This document shows, piece after piece, positions 6,782-11,720 of a stretch of DNA of 11,720 bases. Below the pieces are notes generated by a model. That model did no database searches and was not told where the DNA came from. It saw only the letters and a program-made list of their open reading frames with translations. Location: contig CAJZGQ010000022.1 in NCBI GenBank assembly GCA_916048115.1, positions 1-11,720 of the forward strand, written 5' to 3'. The DNA is from an uncultured Streptococcus sp. (GTDB taxonomy: Bacteria > Bacillota > Bacilli > Lactobacillales > Streptococcaceae). The first letter of the stretch is position 1; every line of letters starts with the position of its first letter. Both the position numbers and the translations under genes were made by a program.

Positions 6782-7672
6782 ATGACAGAAAGTAAGATTC
6801 AACTAGTCATGGTAACAGGGATGAGCGGTGCTGGCAAGACCGTCGCTATCCAATCGTTTGAGGATTTGGGTTACTTTACCATCGATAATATGCCACCGGC
6901 GCTCTTGCTGAAATTTATTGAGCTCATGCGCCTTAGCCCAGATAACAATAAATTAGCCGTTGTTGTGGACATGCGGAGCCGTTCTTTTTTCAATGAAATT
7001 CGCACCATTTTGGATGAATTGGACAACCAAGAAGACCTCGATTTCAAGGTTCTGTTCTTGGATGCTACTGACAGTGAGTTGGTAGCACGATACAAGGAAA
7101 CACGTCGTAGCCACCCACTAGCAGCAGATGGCCGTGTTTTAGATGGGATTACCTTAGAGCGCGAACTCTTGTCACCTTTGAAAAATATCAGTCAAAATGT
7201 GGTGGACACGACTGAATTGACGCCTCGTAATCTGAGAAAAACCATCGCAGAACAATTTGCCAGTCAAGATAATCAGCCAGATTTTCGGGTTGAGGTCATG
7301 TCATTTGGGTTTAAATATGGCCTTCCGATCGATGCTGACCTCGTCTTTGACGTGCGTTTTCTTCCAAATCCCTACTATAAATTGGAACTTCGGAATTTAA
7401 CCGGTCAAGATCCAGCTGTCTATGATTATGTCATGGATCACCCTGAATCAGAGGACTTTTACCGTCATCTCCATGACTTAATCGTTCCTATTTTACCGTC
7501 TTATAAACGAGAAGGTAAATCCGTTCTCACCATCGCCATGGGCTGTACTGGAGGTCAACACCGTTCAGTAGCCTTTGCAGAGCGCTTGGCGCATGATTTA
7601 GAAAAAAATTGGCAGGTCAATTGCAGTCATAGAGACAAGGACAGACGGAAAGAAACGGTGAATCGCTCATGA
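6782..7672 (+). CDS. rapZ: RNase adapter protein RapZ (YvcJ family, nucleotide-binding)
   Basis: The family binds and hydrolyses nucleotides; in Enterobacteria RapZ directs small RNAs of the glmS pathway to RNase E, while the Firmicute YvcJ protein affects competence and its target is less clear. The 296-aa protein has a Walker A loop GMSGAGKT (13-20), a VVDMRSR segment with Asp63, and the C-terminal domain with [14 protein letters not shown] sequence near 256-265. The start is the ATG at 6782, after the strong GGGAGGAG (6771-6778); the open frame extends upstream through the terminator to 6671, but that part overlaps ridA and lacks a start site. The TGA stop overlaps the yvcK ATG, giving coupled translation. 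Confidence 0.95.
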   Translation: MTESKIQLVMVTGMSGAGKTVAIQSFEDLGYFTIDNMPPALLLKFIELMRLSPDNNKLAVVVDMRSRSFFNEIRTILDELDNQEDLDFKVLFLDATDSELVARYKETRRSHPLAADGRVLDGITLERELLSPLKNISQNVVDTTELTPRNLRKTIAEQFASQDNQPDFRVEVMSFGFKYGLPIDADLVFDVRFLPNPYYKLELRNLTGQDPAVYDYVMDHPESEDFYRHLHDLIVPILPSYKREGKSVLTIAMGCTGGQHRSVAFAERLAHDLEKNWQVNCSHRDKDRRKETVNRS

Positions 7673-8646
7673 GAAAACCTAAAGTAACCGTTATTGGAGG
7701 AGGGACAGGGATTTCTGTTATTCTCGATAGTCTAAGAAAGAAACCGGTCGAGATCACTGCCATTGTAACTGTTGCAGATGATGGCGGTAGCTCAGGTGAA
7801 TTGCGGAAGAACATCCAAAAATTAACACCACCTGGGGATCTTCGAAATGTCTTGGTTGCTATGTCAGATATGCCTCGTTTTTATGAGAAAGTCTTTCAAT
7901 ACCGCTTTGCGGACGATGATGGGCCTTTGGCTGGGCACCCTTTGGGAAACTTGATCATTGCAGGGATTTCAGAGATGCAAGGCTCGACCTACAACGCCAT
8001 GCAGTTGTTAACCAAATTCTTTCATACGACCGGCAAGATCTATCCTTCCAGTGATAGTCCCTTGACCCTTCATGCCGTTTTTCAAGATGGAAAAGAGGTG
8101 GTAGGAGAAAGCCACATTGCCAACTACACCGGCATGATTGATCATGTTTATGTGACCAATACCTTTGATCAAGAGCGTCCAAAGGCTAGTAAGAAAGTGG
8201 TGGAAGCGATTCTTGAAAGTGACATGGTCGTCTTGGGTCCTGGTTCGCTCTTTACCTCGATCCTTCCTAATTTGATGATCGATGAGATTGGGAAAGCCAT
8301 CCTTGAAACCAAGGCTCAGGTGGCCTATGTTTGCAATATCATGACCCAAAGAGGGGAGACAGAACACTTCACAGACAGTGACCACGTTGCCGTTCTCCAC
8401 AAACATTTGGGAGAGAAGTTCATCGATACCGTCCTTGTCAATATCAATCAGGTTCCCGCAACTTATATGAACAGCAATAAATTTGATGAATACTTGGTGC
8501 AGGTAGAGCACGATTTTAAGGGGTTGCACTCGCAAGTTCCCCAAGTGATTTCTTCTGATTTCTTGAAGTTGGTCAATGGAGGAGCTTTTCATGATGGTGA
8601 AAAAGTGGTCGAAGAGTTGATGCAGATCGTGCAGGTGAGAAAATGA
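7669..8646 (+). CDS. yvcK: Gluconeogenesis factor-like protein YvcK (CofD-like fold)
   Basis: YvcK binds UDP-GlcNAc and related UDP-sugars in relatives and is needed for growth on gluconeogenic carbon and for normal cell-wall synthesis and shape; the chemistry is not settled. The 325-aa protein begins [14 protein letters not shown] with the glycine loop at 10-14, and has DDGGSSG (37-43), PPGDLRN (54-60), GHPLGNL (89-95), [13 protein letters not shown] (190-202) and [12 protein letters not shown] (223-234), all family hallmarks. It is a little short at the C-terminus but within the usual range. No clear Shine-Dalgarno precedes it; the ATGA overlap with rapZ suggests translational coupling. A second ATGA joins it to whiA. 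Confidence 0.96.
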   Translation: MRKPKVTVIGGGTGISVILDSLRKKPVEITAIVTVADDGGSSGELRKNIQKLTPPGDLRNVLVAMSDMPRFYEKVFQYRFADDDGPLAGHPLGNLIIAGISEMQGSTYNAMQLLTKFFHTTGKIYPSSDSPLTLHAVFQDGKEVVGESHIANYTGMIDHVYVTNTFDQERPKASKKVVEAILESDMVVLGPGSLFTSILPNLMIDEIGKAILETKAQVAYVCNIMTQRGETEHFTDSDHVAVLHKHLGEKFIDTVLVNINQVPATYMNSNKFDEYLVQVEHDFKGLHSQVPQVISSDFLKLVNGGAFHDGEKVVEELMQIVQVRK

Positions 8647-9560
8647 GTTTTACGGTTCGTGTAAAAGAAGAATTATTGTCTCTCAAGCGATTTGAAAAGA
8701 GTGAATTGGCTGCCATTATCAAGATGTCTGGAAGTCTTGGGATTTCAATGGGGGGCTTGACGCTCTCAGTGACGACAGAAAATGCCAAGATCGCTCGCCA
8801 TATCTATGAATTGTTGCATCATTTCTATGAGGCCAAATCGGATATTCGCCACCATCAAAAAACCAATTTGAAAAAGAATCGTGTTTACACGGTATTCTTG
8901 GATGAAAAGGTAGAAGAAATTTTAGCTGATTTGCATTTGGCAGATGCCTTTTTTGGGATTGAGACAGGCATTGATGCCAGTGTTTTAGAAGATGAAGTAG
9001 CCAGTCGTGCTTATCTTCGGGGAGCTTTTCTGTCGAGTGGTTCCATCAAGGATCCTGAAAAAGGGAAATACCAGCTGGAAATTCATTCTGTTTATACAGA
9101 CCACGCGGAAGGAATTGCCCTTCTTATGCAAGGATTTTTACTAGATGCGAAAACCATCGAGCGGAAAAAAGGAGTGGTAACCTATTTGCAACGAGCGGAA
9201 GATATTATTGATTTTCTAATTGTCGTAGAGGCCATGCAAGCCATGCAGGAATTTGAGTCCATCAAGGTCATGAGAGAGACGCGCAATGACCTCAATCGGG
9301 CCAATAATGCCGAGATGGCCAATATCCAACGCACGGTCACAGCTAGTATGAAAACCATCAATAATATCAGTAAAATTGTGGATACAGTCGGTCTAGGGAG
9401 TTTACCAAGTGACTTGCAAGAAGTTGCCTATATTCGGATGAACCATCCAGATTATTCTATCCAGCAGATCGCTGATAGTTTGCAAAAGCCTATTTCAAAA
9501 AGCGGCGTCAATCACCGCTTGCGTAAGATTAATAAAATCGCAGACGATTTAGACAAATAA
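8643..9560 (+). CDS. whiA: DNA-binding protein WhiA
   Basis: WhiA is a sporulation and cell-division-related DNA-binding protein; in non-sporulating Firmicutes it influences division and chromosome segregation. The 305-aa protein pairs a degenerate LAGLIDADG homing-endonuclease fold with a C-terminal helix-turn-helix: LAGLIDADG-like segments lie at about 23-34 ([12 protein letters not shown]) and 122-134 ([13 protein letters not shown]), and the HTH spans about 257-302 ([20 protein letters not shown] onward, [12 protein letters not shown]). The acidic residues of an active nuclease are missing from the motifs, as usual for WhiA. AGGTGAG (8633-8639) lies just before the start. It is the last gene of rapZ-yvcK-whiA. 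Confidence 0.96.
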   Translation: MSFTVRVKEELLSLKRFEKSELAAIIKMSGSLGISMGGLTLSVTTENAKIARHIYELLHHFYEAKSDIRHHQKTNLKKNRVYTVFLDEKVEEILADLHLADAFFGIETGIDASVLEDEVASRAYLRGAFLSSGSIKDPEKGKYQLEIHSVYTDHAEGIALLMQGFLLDAKTIERKKGVVTYLQRAEDIIDFLIVVEAMQAMQEFESIKVMRETRNDLNRANNAEMANIQRTVTASMKTINNISKIVDTVGLGSLPSDLQEVAYIRMNHPDYSIQQIADSLQKPISKSGVNHRLRKINKIADDLDK

Positions 9561-9561
9561 A

Positions 9562-9578
9562 AAAGGCCAAAGGCCTTT
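9562..9578 (-). terminator. Small bidirectional hairpin, stronger as a terminator for the leftward gene
   Basis: AAAGGCC (9562-9568), loop AAA, GGCCTTT (9572-9578) form a perfect 7-bp stem right after the whiA stop. On the minus strand the stem runs into a T-rich TTTTTATTT tract; on the plus strand only three T residues follow. It therefore suits the leftward reductase transcript better, with readthrough from the whiA side ending elsewhere. Confidence 0.6.
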
Positions 9579-9601
9579 CATAATGAGGATAAAGTCTTTT
9601 T

Positions 9602-9740
9602 AAAAACTTTCCTTAGGTGAGTACGGACGTCAGCGAACTTCATAGAAGTTCCATGACTTAGTTTTGAGCCTAATGTCTCAAAACTCCCGAGTTCCTGAAA
9701 CGTATTGTTTCAGGAACTTTTCTCACAGCGGAAAGTTTTT
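9602..9740. repeat. 139-bp inverted-repeat element able to fold as a cloverleaf (MITE-like or structured RNA)
   Basis: AAAAACTTTCC (9602-9612) is the exact reverse complement of GGAAAGTTTTT (9730-9740), and GTGAG (9617-9621) pairs with CTCAC (9722-9726) inside it. Three more hairpins fill the interior: GTCA-GC-GAACTT (9629-9640) with AAGTTC-CA-TGAC (9646-9657); AGTTTTGAG (9660-9668) with CTCAAAACT (9677-9685); and AGTTCCTGAAAC (9690-9701) with GTTTCAGGAACT (9707-9718). Linkers are only 2-7 bases. The third hairpin is followed by TTTT and could also end the whiA transcript. There is no open reading frame. It lies between convergent genes. No target-site duplication is obvious. Whether it is a dispersed repeat or an RNA cannot be decided from one copy. 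Confidence 0.7.
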
Positions 9741-9811
9741 GTATTTTCTTGATTCATACGAAAAATAGGAACTCATTTTTACTTCTTTGCAGAATCGATT
9801 AACTTATTTTA

Positions 9812-10780
9812 TTATAAACTGGTTGAGTGTGTTGGTTGGACTTTCTTATCTGGATAGATGTAGTTGATGGCATTGTTTACAGCTGTTGGAGCTTCACCCA
9901 GACCTGTAGCGATGAGATCGATCTTTCCTTCATAGAAGCAGCAGTCTCCACAAGCATAAATTCCAGGAAGGCTAGTTTCTTGTTTTTGGTTGACCTTGAT
10001 TTTATGGCGTTGCAATTCTACACCCCATTCTTTCAGGTTTCCAATAGAAGATTTAAAGCCATAATTGACGAATAAGTGATCAATCGGAATGAGTTCGGTT
10101 TCATCGGTTTTAACTTTTGTGATTTTAAGATGAGTGGCATGACCATTTTCGCCAATCAAACGACTAGGAATAAATGGTGTTTTGATGCTAACAGAAGATT
10201 GTTTGAGTTCTTCTACACTATGTTCTAAAGCACGGAAGTTATCTCGACGATGAATGATCGTAGTTGGAGCAATCTTGTCAAAAGCAAGAGCCCAGTCTAC
10301 AGCAGAGTCTCCACCACCAAGGACGGTCACCTGCTGTCCTTCATATTGTTGGATGTTCGAAACATGATAGTGGACGTTATCAAAGTCTTCAGCTCCCTCA
10401 ATGTCAAGGGCGCGTGGCTTAAAGGCACCACCGCCCATGGCAATAATGACTGCTTTAGACTGATGCACTTGGCGAGAAGTAGTGATGGTGAAGAGATCGC
10501 CTTCTTTTCGGATATCCTCTACAGTTTCATTGAGAAAGATCGGTGTATCAAACCGTTTAACTTGCTCGATCAAGCGGTTGCTCAATTCTTCACCAGTCAA
10601 ATTGGTAAAGCCAGGTACATCGAGGATACTCTTTTCTGGATAGAGAATAGCTGGTTGCCCTCCCAGTTGAGGTAAGGAATCAATCAGTTTGACTTTTACT
10701 TGGCGCATATTGCCATAAAAAGCAGCAAACAGACCAACTGGTCCGCCCCCAACAATTGTAATATCATAAATTTCTGACAT
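9812..10780 (-). CDS. Type 2 ferredoxin/flavodoxin-NADP+ reductase (YumC-like)
   Basis: This flavoenzyme passes electrons between NADPH and ferredoxin or flavodoxin; it belongs to the thioredoxin-reductase-like FNR branch. The 322-aa protein has an FAD-binding GGGPVG (11-16), an NADP-binding GGGDSA (155-160) followed by HRRD (177-180), and a C-terminal FAD segment ACGDCC (276-281) with GEAPTAVNNA (295-304). The CxxC redox pair of true thioredoxin reductases between the domains is absent (the region near residues 120-150 has none), which is why I call it an FNR. The C-terminal extension ending VQPTHSTSL is typical. The start follows AAGGAGA (complement of 10785-10791). It is convergent with whiA and divergent from rpsU. 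Confidence 0.93.
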   Translation of the reverse strand: MSEIYDITIVGGGPVGLFAAFYGNMRQVKVKLIDSLPQLGGQPAILYPEKSILDVPGFTNLTGEELSNRLIEQVKRFDTPIFLNETVEDIRKEGDLFTITTSRQVHQSKAVIIAMGGGAFKPRALDIEGAEDFDNVHYHVSNIQQYEGQQVTVLGGGDSAVDWALAFDKIAPTTIIHRRDNFRALEHSVEELKQSSVSIKTPFIPSRLIGENGHATHLKITKVKTDETELIPIDHLFVNYGFKSSIGNLKEWGVELQRHKIKVNQKQETSLPGIYACGDCCFYEGKIDLIATGLGEAPTAVNNAINYIYPDKKVQPTHSTSL

Positions 10781-10810
10781 AGTATCTCCTTCAGGGTTTT
10801 CTTTGTTTCC

Positions 10811-10839
10811 ATTGTATCATAAAATGAGAAGAATGAAAA
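10811..10839 (-). promoter_or_regulatory. Promoter of the ferredoxin-NADP reductase gene
   Basis: On the minus strand TACAAT (complement of 10811-10816) is preceded by TG one base away, giving an extended -10; TTTTCA (complement of 10834-10839) sits 17 bases upstream as a -35 with 4 of 6 matches. It lies 31 bases before the start codon. Confidence 0.78.
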
Positions 10840-10895
10840 AGTTGGAAAAAGAAATGACATGAAGGCTAGGAGGGCTAGAAAAGTTTCAAAAGATC

Positions 10896-10924
10896 TTGAC
10901 AGCGTCCTTAAAGTGTGATAAAAT
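10896..10924 (+). promoter_or_regulatory. Strong consensus promoter of rpsU
   Basis: A perfect TTGACA (10896-10901), a 17-base spacer and TAAAAT (10919-10924) with TG at 10916-10917 form a near-ideal promoter, as expected for a ribosomal protein. The start codon is 35 bases downstream. Confidence 0.93.
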
Positions 10925-10958
10925 TATTAAGATTTTAGGCTTGAAGGGAGTGAAAAAT

Positions 10959-11135
10959 ATGTCAAAAACAGTAGTACGTAAGAATGAATCTCTTGACGAT
11001 GCTCTTCGTCGTTTCAAACGTGCGGTTACTAAAGCTGGTACTCTTCAAGAAACACGCAAACGTGAATTCTATGAAAAACCTTCTGTAAAACGTAAACGTA
11101 AATCAGAAGCAGCTCGTAAACGTAAAAAATTCTAA
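10959..11135 (+). CDS. rpsU: 30S ribosomal protein S21
   Basis: S21 is a small, very basic protein of the 30S platform that helps initiation by contacting the 3' end of 16S rRNA. The 58-aa product begins [21 protein letters not shown] and ends in the Lys/Arg-rich [15 protein letters not shown], the normal form for Firmicutes. The start at 10959 follows AAGGGAG (10944-10950) with an 8-base spacer; upstream in-frame codons lie inside the promoter and are not coding. It is a single-gene unit between a strong promoter and a strong terminator. Confidence 0.98.
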
Positions 11136-11146
11136 TTGAATACAAG

Positions 11147-11177
11147 AACAGACCTCGGTCTGTTTTTTGTTTTTTTC
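11147..11177 (+). terminator. Rho-independent terminator of rpsU
   Basis: AACAGAC (11147-11153), loop CTCG, GTCTGTT (11158-11164) form a perfect stem followed by a T tract broken by a single G. It begins 11 bases after the rpsU stop. Confidence 0.95.
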
Positions 11178-11197
11178 ATCCGTTAAAGACAAAAAAA

Positions 11198-11221
11198 CCG
11201 ATCTTCTAGCTAGAAGATCGG
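11198..11221 (-). terminator. Perfect 24-bp palindrome acting as the mscL terminator
   Basis: CCGATCTTCTAG (11198-11209) is followed at once by its exact reverse complement CTAGAAGATCGG (11210-11221). On the minus strand it runs into a T7 tract (complement of 11191-11197), ending the mscL message 15 bases after its stop. On the plus strand it is followed by ATCTTTTTAT, so it may back up the rpsU terminator. Confidence 0.88.
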
Positions 11222-11235
11222 ATCTTTTTATCTGA

Positions 11236-11616
11236 TTATTTGTTTGCAAGCAAGTCGCGGATTTCAGTAAGCAACTCTTCTTGAGTAGGAGCAGGAGCTT
11301 CTTCTTCGACAGCTTCTTCTTTTTTACCAAGGTTTTGAGCTTTTTCAGCAGCTTTCACTACGAAGAAAAGAACAGTACCAACAACAAGGAAGTTGATCAC
11401 AGCGCTCAAGAAGCTACCGTATGCAACACCGTTCCATGACAAATTAGCAATCTTATCAACACCAGCAGCTTTCATAGCTGGTTTCAAAATAAGTGGAGTG
11501 ATGATATCGTTAACAAGTGATGTTACGATAGCTCCAAATGCAGCTCCGATAACGACTGCTACAGCAAGGTCAACAATATTCCCACGAAGGAGAAAAGCTT
11601 TCAAATCTTTTAACAT
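11236..11616 (-). CDS. mscL: Large-conductance mechanosensitive channel MscL
   Basis: MscL is a homopentameric membrane channel that opens under high membrane tension to release solutes in hypo-osmotic shock. The 126-aa protein has the amphipathic N-terminus MLKDLKAFLLRGN, TM1 (about 14-42, with the pore-lining AVAVVIGAAFGAIV), a periplasmic loop (43-67), TM2 (68-92) and a cytoplasmic C-terminal part with an acidic linker (KKEEAVEEEAPAP) and the helical bundle TQEELLTEIRDLLANK. The frame is closed by a stop two codons upstream, so the ATG at 11614-11616 is the first possible. The best Shine-Dalgarno, AAAGGA, is 12 bases away, while an AGG directly before the ATG is too near, so initiation may be weak. 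It faces rpsU tail to tail. Confidence 0.96.
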   Translation of the reverse strand: MLKDLKAFLLRGNIVDLAVAVVIGAAFGAIVTSLVNDIITPLILKPAMKAAGVDKIANLSWNGVAYGSFLSAVINFLVVGTVLFFVVKAAEKAQNLGKKEEAVEEEAPAPTQEELLTEIRDLLANK

Positions 11617-11656
11617 ATCCTAAATATGTCCTTTCATAATAATTTTTTACTATGAT

Positions 11657-11685
11657 AGTATAAAGGAAAATAGTTAGACTGACAA
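11657..11685 (-). promoter_or_regulatory. Promoter of mscL
   Basis: On the minus strand TTGTCA (complement of 11680-11685), 17 bases and TATACT (complement of 11657-11662) make a good sigma-A-type promoter about 41 bases before the start codon. A 13-base inverted repeat, TACTAT-G-ATAGTA (11648-11660), overlaps the -10 and the start region. Confidence 0.82.
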
Positions 11686-11720
11686 GAAATATGCACATTT
11701 TTTTTAAAAATTAGTGATAA

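Noticed and set aside
8008..8592. A 194-aa open frame antisense to yvcK
   Set aside because: It is the longest antisense frame in the window, but it has no recognisable domain, start site or promoter, and mirrors a well-supported gene.
9741..9811. Possible small gene or target-site duplication next to the cloverleaf element
   Set aside because: No frame with a start site and no matching direct repeat was found; the stretch is AT-rich with nothing recognisable.
10250..10675. A 141-aa frame on the plus strand antisense to the ferredoxin-NADP reductase
   Set aside because: No ribosome-binding site and no domain; the opposite strand matches a known flavoenzyme along its full length.
10859..10918. 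A 19-codon ATG frame upstream of rpsU
   Set aside because: It runs through the rpsU promoter and so would not be on the rpsU transcript.

Overview
The window reads as chromosome of an oral or viridans-type Streptococcus (mitis/sanguinis/parasanguinis-like). The evidence is the cdaA-cdaR-glmM cluster, the obgE, rapZ-yvcK-whiA, rpsU and mscL proteins, the low-GC codon use, promoters with extended -10 elements, and an LPXTG sortase substrate. The species cannot be fixed without a database search. There is no CRISPR array, tRNA, rRNA, insertion sequence or prophage. Coding density is high and most genes are housekeeping.

Region 1 (1-4530): the first ten codons of a leftward gene, probably murT, sit divergent from cdaA. 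Then cdaA (c-di-AMP synthase), cdaR (its membrane regulator) and glmM (phosphoglucosamine mutase) run rightward, followed by an LPXTG-anchored surface protein that ends at a clear terminator. This links c-di-AMP, peptidoglycan precursor supply and, on the divergent side, probable lipid II amidation.

Region 2 (4544-6770): a strong promoter drives a 43-aa membrane protein, obgE, a 54-aa unknown protein and ridA, ending at a terminator-like hairpin. Both small genes start with GTG. The 54-aa protein resembles a stretch of the C-terminal domain of ObgE.

Region 3 (6782-9560): rapZ, yvcK and whiA form a tightly overlapping operon (two ATGA junctions), as is common in Firmicutes.

Region 4 (9561-9811): the convergent intergenic region holds a small bidirectional hairpin and a 139-bp element with 11-bp perfect terminal inverted repeats. 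It encloses three internal hairpins, so either strand can fold into a cloverleaf. This is the most interesting unexplained structure in the window.

Region 5 (9812-11720): a leftward type 2 ferredoxin-NADP reductase gene is divergent from rpsU (S21). Convergent to rpsU is mscL, with separate terminators between them. The last 100 bases hold the mscL promoter.
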